Positions 1 through 7,813 of a stretch of DNA of 64,000 bases are shown piece by piece (position 1 is the first letter of the stretch; each line of letters starts with the position of its first letter). The position numbers and the translations under genes were made by a program. Origin of the DNA: Streptomyces sp. SN-593 (lineage in GTDB: Bacteria; Actinomycetota; Actinomycetes; Streptomycetales; Streptomycetaceae); assembly GCF_016756395.1 (NCBI RefSeq), contig NZ_AP018365.1, positions 558,001 through 622,000 of the forward strand. The letters run 5' to 3'. The notes under the pieces were generated by a model. It did not search any database, had not been told where the DNA came from, and saw only the letters and a list, made by a program, of their open reading frames with translations.

Positions 1-295
1 AGTCCCAGTAGCGGGGCCCGGTCGGCCCGTACTCCCCGTCGGACTGCTGGAAGTAGTAGGTGCCGTCCTTGTCGATGTACGAGCCGGCCGGGGTGTCGGT
101 GGGGTGGGCGTAGGTGCCCGTCGTGCCCACGGAGACCGTGAAACCGGTCATGTCCGCGGTCGTGTTCGCGGCGGTGTTCGCGGTCGCCCCGGCCGCCGGG
201 GACGGAGAGGCGGCGGACGCGCCGGCTCCGGCGCCGACCGTGGCCATGGCCGCGGCGAGCAGCGCGACGGCCAGTCTTCTTCGAGCGTGTGGCAT
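1..295 (-). CDS. secreted protein, N-terminal part (runs off left edge)
   Basis: The minus strand reads from an ATG at 293-295 with no stop to the window edge, about 98 residues. It opens with an Arg-rich n-region, a hydrophobic core (LAVALLAAAMATVGAGAGAS) and an Ala-rich cleavage area: a Sec-type signal peptide. The mature part (GFTVSVGTTGTYAHPTD, then SYIDKDGTYYFQQSDGEYG) is rich in Gly, Tyr and Thr, as in extracellular carbohydrate-active proteins, but too little is present to name a family. Two copies of an ATCGAT-core operator-like sequence lie upstream, in keeping with sugar-controlled expression. The frame choice is secure because the competing plus-strand readings are Arg/Gly-rich low complexity. 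A secreted glycosidase is a guess. Confidence 0.7.
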   Translation of the reverse strand, partial: MPHARRRLAVALLAAAMATVGAGAGASAASPSPAAGATANTAANTTADMTGFTVSVGTTGTYAHPTDTPAGSYIDKDGTYYFQQSDGEYGPTGPRYWD

Positions 296-387
296 GCCAG
301 TCCTTCGTCTCGGGAGGTGCCGACGGTCGGGCCCGTCCGCGCGACGGACGGCGGGCGGGTAGGAGGTTGCCCGGAACCCTAGCCATT

Positions 388-401
388 TGGCATCGATAAC
401 A
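388..401. promoter_or_regulatory. operator-like site TGGCATCGATAACA (copy 1)
   Basis: The first of two identical 14-bp sequences in the divergent spacer between the secreted protein (start 295) and the beta-lactamase (start 671). The core ATCGAT is palindromic and the flanks are imperfectly symmetric (TGGC/AACA), the usual shape of LacI-family operators. It lies about 93 bp upstream of the minus-strand start. The rest of the 296-670 spacer shows no gene. Confidence 0.5.
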
Positions 402-522
402 CCAGAGCCTCCGTGCGACGATCTCCCGGATGCTCCGGTCGCGGCGGAAAAACTCCCCACGAACTGCCGGATTGCGGCCGTGGCGCACCTGTTTACGGGG
501 TGAAGCGTCGGCGCCGGAGCCG

Positions 523-536
523 TGGCATCGATAACA
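523..536. promoter_or_regulatory. operator-like site TGGCATCGATAACA (copy 2)
   Basis: An exact repeat of the 388-401 site, in the same orientation and 135 bp away. A pair at this spacing could support repressor-mediated looping. It is 135 bp upstream of the beta-lactamase start and 228 bp upstream of the secreted-protein start, so which gene it serves is not settled by sequence. Confidence 0.5.
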
Positions 537-670
537 TGGGGCGGGGCGGAGGAAGGGATGGGGCGGGCGGAGGAAGGGGCGGGGGCGGCGGGCACGGGTC
601 GGCCGCGACGGCCGAGACACCGGGCGCGGGGTCTTTGACCGGGCAGGGCGGGGCGCCCACAGTGGTGCGC

Positions 671-1615
671 ATGCGTGCGACGGATCACCGGACCCGGCGG
701 GCGGTGGCGGTGCTCGCCGCGACGGCCTCGCTCGCCGCCCTGCTCGCCGGGTGCGGCGGTGCGACGCCGCGGGGCGCGCACGTCGCACCCGCGCGGACCG
801 CCGCCTCCCGCGCGGGCACCGCGGCGGCCTCGGCGTTCGCCGCGCTGGAGCGGAGCCACCACGCGCGCCTCGGGGTGTACGCGCTGGACACAGGCTCGGG
901 CCGGAGCGTCGCCTACCAGGCGGACCGGAGACTCGCGCACTGCTCGACGGTGAAGGTGCTCGCCGCCGCGGCGCTCCTGGAACGCGACAGCGACGCCGAC
1001 CTCGACCGCGTCCTCACCTACCCCGCCTCCGACCTGGTGGCGTACTCGCCGATCACCTCCCGGCACGCCGGCCGGGGCTCGGGCGACGGCATGACGCTGC
1101 GGGCCGTGATCTCGGCCGCGCTGCGGTACAGCGACAACACGGCCGAGAACCTGATGCTCGACCGGCTCGGCGGTCCGGGCGGGTTGCAGCGGGCGGTCCG
1201 CGGCATGGGCGACGCGGTCACCGACACCGACCGCGCCGAACCCGCGCTCAACGACGCCGTCCCCGGGGACACCCGCGACACCAGCACCGCCCGCGCGCTC
1301 GGCACCGACCTGCGCGCGCTCCTGCTCGGCGGCACCCTGACGGCCGGGCGCCGTGCGCTGCTCACCGACCTGATGGCGCGCAACACCACCGGCGGCCCCT
1401 ACGTGCGGGCCGCGGTGCCCCCGGGGTGGAAGGTCGCCGACAAGACCGGCAGCGGCGGCTACGGCACCCGCAACGACATCGCGGTCGTCTGGCCGCCGCA
1501 CGGCGCGCCCGTCGTGGTCAGCGTGCTCACCGACCGCGGGACCCCCGGCGCCGTCTCAGCGGACACCCTCGTCGCGGACGCCGCCTCCGCCGCGCTCGCC
1601 GCCCTCGGGCACTGA
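671..1615 (+). CDS. class A beta-lactamase, lipoprotein
   Basis: A serine beta-lactamase that hydrolyses penicillin-type beta-lactams outside the membrane. From the ATG at 671 (314 aa) all class A motifs are present: S92-T-V-K95 (SxxK, nucleophile and general base), S154-D-N156 (SDN), E190-P-A-L-N194 (the ExxLN of the omega loop, deacylating Glu) and K258-T-G260. The N-terminus carries a lipobox, L-A-G-C28, so the enzyme is probably lipid-anchored rather than freely secreted, as in several actinomycete beta-lactamases. The open frame runs back to 413 and GTG codons sit at 662 and 665, but 671 gives the cleanest signal peptide. No regulator of the BlaR/AmpR type is adjacent, so expression may be constitutive. 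Length is normal for a lipoprotein member of the family. Confidence 0.92.
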   Translation: MRATDHRTRRAVAVLAATASLAALLAGCGGATPRGAHVAPARTAASRAGTAAASAFAALERSHHARLGVYALDTGSGRSVAYQADRRLAHCSTVKVLAAAALLERDSDADLDRVLTYPASDLVAYSPITSRHAGRGSGDGMTLRAVISAALRYSDNTAENLMLDRLGGPGGLQRAVRGMGDAVTDTDRAEPALNDAVPGDTRDTSTARALGTDLRALLLGGTLTAGRRALLTDLMARNTTGGPYVRAAVPPGWKVADKTGSGGYGTRNDIAVVWPPHGAPVVVSVLTDRGTPGAVSADTLVADAASAALAALGH

Positions 1616-1682
1616 CCGGCGGCCGCCCGGAATCCGGCGAGCCGTCGCCCTGCCGCGCTGCCGCCTTGCCGCCCGGGCGGTC

Positions 1683-1720
1683 GGTCGGGCGGTCGGGCGG
1701 TCGGGCGGTCGGGCGGTCGC
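1683..1720. repeat. 8-bp tandem repeat GGTCGGGC, four copies plus a partial
   Basis: GGTCGGGC repeats at 1683, 1691, 1699 and 1707 with a partial fifth copy, just after the beta-lactamase gene. It is non-coding. It may have arisen by slippage; no function is evident. Confidence 0.8.
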
Positions 1721-1950
1721 CGGCCCGGTTCCCGGCCGGGGAGAGCGCACGTCCGCGACTCCCGGAGAAGAGCCCGAATTCGGCACCCGGTGCGCATACC
1801 CGGGTACGTCCGGTGATGGCTGAGCGGCCCCTGTGTGATCCCCTCGATATCGCCCACGTCACAAACTAAGCGCCTTAGTACGCCCGGGGGGCCGGGCGGC
1901 GCCGTGTCGGAGCGGCCATGTGGAGACTGTCCGTTTCGTACCCATTTCTC

Positions 1951-1968
1951 CTACGGATTTGTCCGTAG
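1951..1968. promoter_or_regulatory. leader hairpin upstream of the transglycosylase gene
   Basis: CTACGGA-TTTG-TCCGTAG is a perfect 7-bp stem with a 4-nt loop, 72 nt before the ATG at 2041. It lies within a 425-bp spacer (1616-2040) of lower GC than its surroundings. Cell-wall lytic genes in streptomycetes are often controlled in the leader, but I could not match this leader to a known riboswitch class. Whether it acts in the mRNA or as a protein-binding palindrome is open. Confidence 0.4.
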
Positions 1969-2040
1969 AAGCGACCTTTGACCGTTGAATCCGCGACCTC
2001 TAACAATTCACAGGTCCCCAACGGAAGAGGTAAACCCGCA

Positions 2041-2853
2041 ATGCAGTTCCCCACGGTCTCCAAGAAGCTCCCCGGCGTCTCCTCGTTCAACCGGCTGTCG
2101 AAGAAGCACAAGATCACCGCTGCCGGCACCACCGCCGCAGCCGCGGTCCTGCTCGCGGTCGTGGGCGTGGAAGCGACCGCAGGAGCCGGATCGGCGACCG
2201 CGGCGAGCGACGCCACCACCGGGTTCAGCGTCTCCGCCGGTCAGCCGGTCAAGCCGATCAGCGTCCAGTCCAGCCTCGTGTCGCTGACGGCCGCACAGCA
2301 CGCGAAGCAGCAGAAGGTCGACCTGGCCGCCGCGGCCAAGACGCGCGTGGCCGACGCCGCGCACGAGGCCGCCGCCAAGAAGGCCGCCGCCCACGAGGCG
2401 GCCGCGAAGAAGGCGGCGCAGGAGAAGGCCGCGGCGAAGAAGGCAGCCGCCAAGAAGGCCGCCGCCTCGCGCGCCGCGAAGCGCAGCGCGACCAAGGCGA
2501 AGGCCAAGGCCAAGCCCGCCGCGAAGACCTACGCCAACAACCTCGACGGCTGGATACGCCAGTCGCTCGACATCATGCACAAGAAGGGCATCCCCGGCTC
2601 GTACGCGGGCATCCACCGCAACATCATCCGCGAGTCGAGCGGCAACCCGAAGGCGATCAACCTGTGGGACGTCAACGCCCGCAACGGCATCCCCTCGAAG
2701 GGCCTGCTCCAGGTGATCAACCCGACCTTCGACGCCTTCCACGTGTCCGGCACGTCCTGGAACATCTACAACCCGGTCGCCAACATCACCGCGGCCTGCA
2801 ACTACGCGTTCCACAAGTACGGCTCCATGGACAACGTCAACTCCGCGTACTGA
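2041..2853 (+). CDS. secreted lytic transglycosylase-like (SLT domain) protein
   Basis: A predicted murein transglycosylase that would cleave glycan strands of peptidoglycan in the wall. The ATG at 2041 follows a GGAAGAGG ribosome site. Residues about 25-55 form a hydrophobic export signal. Residues 85-162 are a long Ala/Lys/Glu helix with repeated AAKKAA blocks, probably a coiled or wall-spanning linker. Residues 163-270 form a compact SLT-like domain with the catalytic Glu in I-I-R-E198-S-S-G-N-P and the conserved K-G-L-L-Q-V-I-N-P segment. The total of 270 aa is typical for the actinomycete SLT proteins that resemble resuscitation-promoting factors. It stands alone with its own leader and a strong terminator. 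The Lys-rich linker could bind teichoic acid or DNA, but that is a guess. Confidence 0.88.
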   Translation: MQFPTVSKKLPGVSSFNRLSKKHKITAAGTTAAAAVLLAVVGVEATAGAGSATAASDATTGFSVSAGQPVKPISVQSSLVSLTAAQHAKQQKVDLAAAAKTRVADAAHEAAAKKAAAHEAAAKKAAQEKAAAKKAAAKKAAASRAAKRSATKAKAKAKPAAKTYANNLDGWIRQSLDIMHKKGIPGSYAGIHRNIIRESSGNPKAINLWDVNARNGIPSKGLLQVINPTFDAFHVSGTSWNIYNPVANITAACNYAFHKYGSMDNVNSAY

Positions 2854-2903
2854 CGACGCCGCGCCGACCGGTGCCACCGGACACCCGCGCCACCCCGCTT
2901 TCC

Positions 2904-2941
2904 CGAAGGGCGGCGGACCCCACCAGGTCCGCCGCCCTTCG
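2904..2941. terminator. bidirectional terminator hairpin
   Basis: A 16-bp perfect stem (2904-2919 with 2926-2941; core GGGCGGCGGACC / GGTCCGCCGCCC) and a 6-nt loop, placed between the converging transglycosylase and DUF3761 genes. There is no T-run, as is usual in streptomycetes. Confidence 0.85.
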
Positions 2942-2967
2942 CCCTCCCCGGCCCCGGTCCGCGGTTA

Positions 2968-3042
2968 CAGGCCGCGGGTACGGGCCGGCCGGCCGCGGGC
3001 CGCGGGTACGGGTCGCGGGTACGGGCCGCGGGCCGCGGGTGG
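2968..3042. repeat. GCGGGTACGGG-type short repeats
   Basis: CCGCGGGTACGGG-like units recur three times between the terminator and the stop of the DUF3761 gene, with GGGCCGCGGG spacers. It is non-coding low complexity. Confidence 0.6.
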
Positions 3043-3048
3043 ACCGGG

Positions 3049-3585
3049 CTAGTTGTAGAAGACGGCGACCCCGCCGTGGTGGGAGCAGGTCCCCTGGTGG
3101 TGCTGGCTGTAGGAGTACGTGCCGTCGTTGCACTTCGCGGTCGCCCCGCCACCGGGCGCGACCGGTGCCTCCGTGTGGTGGGTCGCGCCCGAGCCGGACC
3201 CCGACGACGTGGCGCGGTGCGTGGTCGGCGCGGCCGACGGCCGGTGGGTCGTGGGGGCCGCCGCGGGGCGGTGGATGACGGCGGGGGTGTCCGTGACGAC
3301 GGGCGCGGCGCTGGTCGTGGCCGGCGTGGTCGGCGGGGTGGTCGGCGGGGTGGTGGCCGGCGCGGTGGGCGTCGGCGAGCCCGCCGAGGGCGTGGGGGAC
3401 GCGGTCGTGGCGGACGCGGTGGTGCTGGGCGGCGCCGGGTTCCCCGTCCCGGAGGCGGCCGGGCCGCAGGCCGCCGCGAGCAGGCAGGCGGCCACCGCGG
3501 CGGCGGCCGCGGCGGCACGGACCGCGGCGCGTCTGCCCTCGCGCGCGGCGCCGTCGGATCGGGTGTCACGGGTGCGGGTGCGCAT
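3049..3585 (-). CDS. DUF3761-type secreted lipoprotein
   Basis: 178 aa. The start at 3585 (MRTRTRD) is chosen because an AGGGGGGAC ribosome site lies directly upstream; an in-frame ATG at 3645 has none. An Ala-rich hydrophobic stretch ends in a lipobox L-A-A-A-C. A Thr/Pro/Ser/Ala-rich linker follows, typical of exported proteins that reach through the wall. The last 30 residues hold a small Cys/His domain (C-N-D-G-T-Y-S-Y-S, then H-H-Q-G-T-C-S-H-H-G-G-V), the DUF3761 signature, whose function is unknown; the paired Cys and clustered His suggest a disulfide or a metal site. It converges with the transglycosylase across a shared terminator. No partner gene is evident. Confidence 0.8.
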   Translation of the reverse strand: MRTRTRDTRSDGAAREGRRAAVRAAAAAAAVAACLLAAACGPAASGTGNPAPPSTTASATTASPTPSAGSPTPTAPATTPPTTPPTTPATTSAAPVVTDTPAVIHRPAAAPTTHRPSAAPTTHRATSSGSGSGATHHTEAPVAPGGGATAKCNDGTYSYSQHHQGTCSHHGGVAVFYN

Positions 3586-3787
3586 GTTCGTCCCCCCTGG
3601 TTCGGTTGCGGAGGGATGAGCGTGCCAGTCCGCTTGGCCGGTCATCGGCGGAGTGACGCAGTTGTGACGTTACGTAGGAGTAGCGGCGGCGCTGTCCCGC
3701 TCCGGGCTCCTGGTCCCGGTCCGCACCGCTCCGTTCCGGCCTCCCTCACGCCGTTCCGCCCGGGAGCGGGGTGGGTAGGCTGCCGGG

Positions 3788-4069
3788 ATGGCCGAGCATC
3801 CCCAGGACGGCGTCGTCGTGTACCACCAGCCCACCTGCGTCTACTGCATGAAGCTGCTGACGCAACTGCGGTTCACGAGACTGCGGTACCGGACGGTGAA
3901 CATCTGGCGCGACCCGGACGCCGCGGCGTTCGTCCGGTCGGTCGCGGACGGCAACGAGACGGTGCCGACGGTCACGGTCGCCGGCCACGCGATGGTCAAC
4001 CCGTCACGCGGACAGCTCCTCGCGGCCGTCAGGGAGCGCGCCCCGCACCTGCTGGCGGGCCGGGGCTGA
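3788..4069 (+). CDS. glutaredoxin-like protein, mycoredoxin type
   Basis: 93 aa with the thioredoxin fold order and a CxxC active site, Q-P-T-C-V-Y-C-M, followed by the cis-Pro region T-V-P-T-V-T-V and N-P-S-R. Mycoredoxins reduce mixed disulfides between proteins and mycothiol, the low-molecular-weight thiol of actinomycetes, in the cytoplasm. Length and the absence of a signal fit that family. The gene stands alone, convergent with the universal stress protein. The substrate cannot be read from sequence. Confidence 0.82.
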   Translation: MAEHPQDGVVVYHQPTCVYCMKLLTQLRFTRLRYRTVNIWRDPDAAAFVRSVADGNETVPTVTVAGHAMVNPSRGQLLAAVRERAPHLLAGRG

Positions 4070-4117
4070 TCGCCGGGCGGACGGTACCCGGCGGGCCCGC
4101 GCGCACGGCCGCCGCGT

Positions 4118-4978
4118 TCAGGCGTGCGGGACCACCGCGACCGGGACCACGGCGCGGTGCAGCACCGCGTGGGACGTCGAGCCGAGGTGGGCCGACAGCC
4201 GGGTGCCGGGCGGGCGGCGTCCGATGACGAGCAGGCCCGCGTCCGCCGACGCCGTCACCAGCTCGCGGTCCGCGTCGCCGGTCACGCTCTCGCCGGCGAT
4301 CCGCACCCGCGGGTACTGCTCGCGCCACGGCGCCAGCGCGGCCGCGAGCGCGCCGGTCTCCCGGGAGCGCAGCGCGGCGTCCGCGTCCGGGCCGCGGCCC
4401 GGACCGCCCCGGCCGTACGGCAGCGGCGCGTTCCAGCCGTGCACGACGCGGAGGGTGCCGGTGCGCCGGGCCGCGGCGTCGAACGCGAAACGCAGCACCC
4501 GGTCGCTCGGCCGGGCCAGGTCCAGCCCGAGCACGACGTCGCCGCCGCCGCGGGCCTCCGAGGTGCGCGCGGTCCGCACCAGCACCACCGGCACGGGCGC
4601 CTGCCCGGCGACGGTGAGCGCGACCGACCCGAGCAGGAAGCCGGCCGCCGCGCCCACCCCGCGCGAGCCCAGCACGAGCAGCGCCGCGTCCTCCGCGGCG
4701 GCGAACAGCACCGGCAGCGCCTGCCCGGCCACCTGGTCGACCGCGATCTCCGCGGCGGGGTGCGCGCGCCTCAGGTCGTCGGCCACGGCGTAGGGCGACC
4801 AGTCGGCGTTCTCCGGGGCGGGGTGCGGGTCGGCGGGGGCGGCCAGGCCGGGCGGCGGCGCGGCGGCGTTCACCACCCGCAGCGGCACCTGCCGCCGTAC
4901 GGCCTCGCGTGCGGCCCAGTCCGCCGCGGCCAGGCTCTCGGGGGAGCCGTCGACTCCGACGGCGACCGTACGGCGCAT
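4118..4978 (-). CDS. universal stress protein, tandem UspA domains
   Basis: 286 aa built of two UspA domains. The first starts at V-A-V-G-V-D-G-S-P-E-S and carries the ATP-loop pattern G-S-R-G-V-G-A-A-A-G-F-L-L-G-S-V. The second starts at V-V-L-G-L-D-L-A-R-P-S and ends I-G-R-R-P-P-G-T-R-L-S-A-H-L-G-S-T-S-H-A-V-L. The Gly and Ser of G-2x-G-9x-G(S/T) nucleotide-binding loops are recognisable, more degenerate in the second half. Such proteins are cytoplasmic and induced by hypoxia or stationary phase in actinomycetes. It is followed on the same strand by the HTH/flavin-type gene, a pairing common in redox-stress clusters. Confidence 0.88.
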   Translation of the reverse strand: MRRTVAVGVDGSPESLAAADWAAREAVRRQVPLRVVNAAAPPPGLAAPADPHPAPENADWSPYAVADDLRRAHPAAEIAVDQVAGQALPVLFAAAEDAALLVLGSRGVGAAAGFLLGSVALTVAGQAPVPVVLVRTARTSEARGGGDVVLGLDLARPSDRVLRFAFDAAARRTGTLRVVHGWNAPLPYGRGGPGRGPDADAALRSRETGALAAALAPWREQYPRVRIAGESVTGDADRELVTASADAGLLVIGRRPPGTRLSAHLGSTSHAVLHRAVVPVAVVPHA

Positions 4979-5086
4979 GGTGTCGCCTCCTTCGGTACGG
5001 CCGTCCCTCCGCCGGGACTCCTGCCCGGTGAGGGCCCGGGCTCTTCCGCCGGGGCGCCTACCCGGCGGGAGCCGGTGTCCCGCGGC

Positions 5087-5767
5087 TCACTGCACGCCGA
5101 TCCGCCGCCCGCTGACCCGGCCGGGGCGGATGCGCACCCACAGCGGCAGGTCGCCCCCGGACCAGGGCTCCACCGCGTGGCGCTCGCTGAGGCGGCGGGC
5201 GACGACCGGATCGTCGACGTGCTCGGCCGTGCCGGTGACCAGGACGCTCCAGCCCTGGCTGACCAGGTCGTCCACCCGGTCCACCTCGAAGGAGACGGCG
5301 GAGCCCGCGGCGGGCGCGGCCACGCTGTCCGGTGCCGTCCGGTAGACGATGGACGGCGGGTCCGAGGCGTGCACGTCGATCGCGTAGTTCACCGGGAAGA
5401 CGCCGGGGCTCGGCTCGATCGGCAGCGCGACGCGGCCCACGCCGCGGCTGCCGAGCCGGTCCCAGCACTCGTGCTCGGTGAGGTGGAGCAGCGCGGGGTG
5501 CTCGGCCGGTCCGCCCTGCCCGGGTGGCACGCCGGTGCGGCCTTCGAGCAGGTCGTCGTAGGAGAGCTGGAGCGCGGCCGCGATCCGGACGAATCCGCCC
5601 GGGTCGAAGTCCACCCCCGCGCCGAGCAGGTGCTGGAGGTACCGCGGTGCCATGCCCGCCTGGGTGGCCAGGGCGCCTTCGCTCAGCCCGAGTTCGAGCC
5701 GGCGCTCGGCCACACGGCGGGCGATGACCCGCGGGTCGGGCCGCGTCACGGGGTCGGTGTCGTACAT
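5087..5767 (-). CDS. HTH plus pyridoxamine-5'-phosphate-oxidase-like (flavin-binding) protein
   Basis: 226 aa. Residues 10-70 form a Xre-type helix-turn-helix (RRVAERRLELGLSEGALA, then M-A-P-R-Y-L-Q-H-L-L). Residues about 90-225 form a split-barrel PNPOx-like domain with the usual start (C-W-D-R-L-G-S-R-G-V-G-R-V-A) and V-N-Y-A-I-D and S-V-L-V-T-G-T-A-E strands. Fusions of this kind occur in actinomycetes beside Usp genes and are thought to act as flavin- or redox-sensing DNA-binding proteins. The start at 5767 is supported by a GGAGGGAGGA ribosome site; the longer open frame upstream is GC-rich noise. The intergenic distance of about 108 bp to the Usp gene leaves operon membership uncertain. 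Confidence 0.82.
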   Translation of the reverse strand: MYDTDPVTRPDPRVIARRVAERRLELGLSEGALATQAGMAPRYLQHLLGAGVDFDPGGFVRIAAALQLSYDDLLEGRTGVPPGQGGPAEHPALLHLTEHECWDRLGSRGVGRVALPIEPSPGVFPVNYAIDVHASDPPSIVYRTAPDSVAAPAAGSAVSFEVDRVDDLVSQGWSVLVTGTAEHVDDPVVARRLSERHAVEPWSGGDLPLWVRIRPGRVSGRRIGVQ

Positions 5768-6072
5768 GCTGTCCTCCCTCCGGCCGCGACGGGCGCGTGG
5801 CGGCGGGAGGACACCGCGTGCGCGGTTCCCGCCCGGACCTGCCACGCCGGCGCCAGGGCTTACTACCAGCCTGGACCACCTGCCCGAATTGCGCCATACG
5901 GGGGATGTGACCCGCCCCTGGCACGCGGGGCGCGGGTGGGCGTTGCGGCGCGCTCGCGGACCGCCTCGCCAGGCGCCCCGTCCGGCGCCCCGATCGCCGC
6001 CCCGCCGACCCGCCCGGGTGTGGCGCCTCGGAGTGCGGGTGTCCCGGGCGCGGGTCCGGCGCGGGGCGGGGT
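5768..6072. other. intergenic stretch without a recognised gene
   Basis: 305 bp between two minus-strand genes. It must hold the promoter of the HTH/PNPOx-like gene and the end of the YunG-like transcript. I see no convincing palindrome or conserved reading frame. Confidence 0.5.
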
Positions 6073-6471
6073 TCAGCTCGGGCCGGGCAGCGGGTCCAGG
6101 TGCGCGGCGACGCGGGAGCGCAGGAGGAGGTAGTCCTCCCAGCGGCGGGGCAGCGGGCCGGGCGGGCGCTCCAGGGCGCGGGGCGCCCCGACGGTCTGGC
6201 CGCGCCGGAACTGCTCGCGGGTCAGGTCGAGTTCGACCCCGCTGCACAGCCGGTTCCACCAGTGGTGACCGCGCTGGACCCCGTCGAGGTGCACCTCGCC
6301 GACCAGCAGCAGGCCGCCGAACACGTCGTGGACGACCAGCGCGGTGATGTCGCAGTGGCCCCATGCGGGGTTGTCGGGCCGCCAGTCGGCCCGGTCGTCG
6401 GGCGAGCAGGTGTCCGCGGCCCAGCTCGCGCGCAGGGCGTGGTCGAGGTCGCGCAGGTTCCAGGGGCTCAT
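6073..6471 (-). CDS. YunG-like conserved protein
   Basis: 132 aa, starting at 6471 after a GGGAGG ribosome site (the open frame extends to 6690 without family-like sequence). It reads as a full-length member of the YunG family: an N-terminal L-R-A-S-W-A-A-D-T-C-S-P motif, then N-P-A-W-G-H-C-D-I-T-A-L-V-V, G-G-L-L-L-V-G-E-V and H-W-W-N-R-L, ending in an E-L-D-L-T-R-E-Q-F signature. The conserved Cys and His invite a hydrolase-like or metal site, but no activity is established for the family. It is a single gene facing the LacI operon. Confidence 0.75.
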   Translation of the reverse strand: MSPWNLRDLDHALRASWAADTCSPDDRADWRPDNPAWGHCDITALVVHDVFGGLLLVGEVHLDGVQRGHHWWNRLCSGVELDLTREQFRRGQTVGAPRALERPPGPLPRRWEDYLLLRSRVAAHLDPLPGPS

Positions 6472-6716
6472 ACCGGCAGCCTCCCAGCACCCACCGACAG
6501 CCGGGCCCGCGGGCACGGCCGGAGCCCGCCCACCCGTGCACGGCGGGCCCGGGCTCGCGGGAGCGCGGCGCGGCGCGGCGCGAGATGACGGTCCGTCGGG
6601 AGGATGACTGGGGCCTCCCTCATGCGTGTGATTCAGCCCACAGCTCATTGACGACCGGTGAAACACCCGCGCAACATGGCGGAAACCCACTTCCCCGGAA
6701 GCGGCCCACCGGGCGC

Positions 6717-6738
6717 GAACTGTAAACGTTTACAGTTC
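6717..6738. promoter_or_regulatory. 22-bp perfect palindrome, LacI operator
   Basis: Two 11-bp arms (GAACTGTAAAC and GTTTACAGTTC) meet at a central CG, the hallmark of LacI/GalR operators. It lies 50 bp upstream of the ATG of the LacI gene at 6788 in an otherwise AT-poor region, so it should control that gene and the ABC genes transcribed with it. Confidence 0.88.
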
Positions 6739-6787
6739 AGTTGCCGCCAGGCTCGGCCCGACCGCAGGCCCAGCGAAAGGACCGAGC

Positions 6788-7813
6788 ATGACGACTTCGG
6801 CCGGACCGCCGACCGTCGAGACCATCGCCGCGAGGGCGGGGGTCTCGATCGCGTCGGTGTCGAGGGTGCTGAACGGCCACGGCGCCCGCCCCAACACGGT
6901 CCGGCGGGTCCAGCAGGCCGCCGCGGAGCTGGGATACGTCCCCAACGGCGTGGCCCGGTCGCTCAAAGGCGGCCGCACCCGGCAGCTCACCTTCGCCATG
7001 CCCGACGTCGGCAACCCGGTGTACGTCTCGATGGTCCGCCAGATACAGGCAATTGCGAAGCCCTCGGGCTACCGGCTGCTGCTGCACTCCACCGACGCGG
7101 TCGCCGCGGACGAGCTGGACGTGGTGCGCAGCCTGGCCGACCGGACCAGCGACGGCCTGATCCTGGTCCCGATCCGCGTCACCGGCGAGCACCTGAAGGT
7201 GCTGTCCGACGCGGCACGGCCGGTGGTCGTCATCGGGTCGCTGCCCGACGGCGCACCGGTGGACAGCGTGCGGGCGGACTCGGTGTCCGGCGCCGTGCTC
7301 GCGATGCGGCACCTGCTGGCCGGCGGCCGGCGGCGGATCGCGTTCGTCAACGGCCCCGACGACACCGTCCCGGGCCGCAACCGCAGCCTCGGCTACCGCA
7401 CCGCGCTGGAGGAGGCCGGGCTCCCCCACGACCCGGCGCTCACCGTGACCACCGAGTTCGGCATAGCCGCCGGCGCCGCCGCCACCCACCGCCTGCTGGA
7501 CGCCGACCCCGCCATCGACAGCGTCTTCTGCGCCAACGACCAGCTCGCGCTGGGCGCGGTGCACGCCGCGCTCGACCGGGGCCTGCGGATACCCGAGGAG
7601 CTGGCGGTGGCCGGCATGGACGACAGCGAACTGGCCCGCGCCGGGCACCCCGCGCTGACCAGCGTGGACCTCGGCTCGGCCGAGCGCGGCCGGCTCGCCG
7701 TCGAGATGCTGCTGGCCCGGCTGGACGGCGGGGACCACGGCGTGCGGTGCGAGACCGTCGCGCCCCGCCTGGTCGTCCGCGGTTCCACCGTCGCGCCGGA
7801 GCGCGCGTCGTGA
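6788..7813 (+). CDS. LacI-family repressor of the adjacent sugar importer
   Basis: 341 aa. The N-terminal HTH is canonical (T-V-E-T-I-A-A-R-A-G-V-S-I-A-S-V-S-R-V-L-N). A hinge (V-P-N-G-V-A-R-S-L) follows, and then a periplasmic-binding-protein-like effector domain with the usual D-G-L-I-L-V-P, F-V-N-G and C-A-N-D-Q-L-A-L-G motifs. The ATG at 6788 follows AAAGGACCG. The stop overlaps the next gene's GTG, so the repressor is translated together with the permeases. Autoregulation is expected from the perfect palindrome just upstream. The inducer is unknown; the downstream ADP-ribosylglycohydrolase and ribokinase genes make a ribosyl compound plausible, by inference only. Confidence 0.93.
   Translation: MTTSAGPPTVETIAARAGVSIASVSRVLNGHGARPNTVRRVQQAAAELGYVPNGVARSLKGGRTRQLTFAMPDVGNPVYVSMVRQIQAIAKPSGYRLLLHSTDAVAADELDVVRSLADRTSDGLILVPIRVTGEHLKVLSDAARPVVVIGSLPDGAPVDSVRADSVSGAVLAMRHLLAGGRRRIAFVNGPDDTVPGRNRSLGYRTALEEAGLPHDPALTVTTEFGIAAGAAATHRLLDADPAIDSVFCANDQLALGAVHAALDRGLRIPEELAVAGMDDSELARAGHPALTSVDLGSAERGRLAVEMLLARLDGGDHGVRCETVAPRLVVRGSTVAPERAS

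Noticed and set aside
1616-2040. A c-di-AMP (ydaO-type) riboswitch upstream of the transglycosylase
   Set aside because: Such leaders often precede cell-wall hydrolase genes in actinomycetes, but I could not match the conserved elements; only a simple hairpin is supported.
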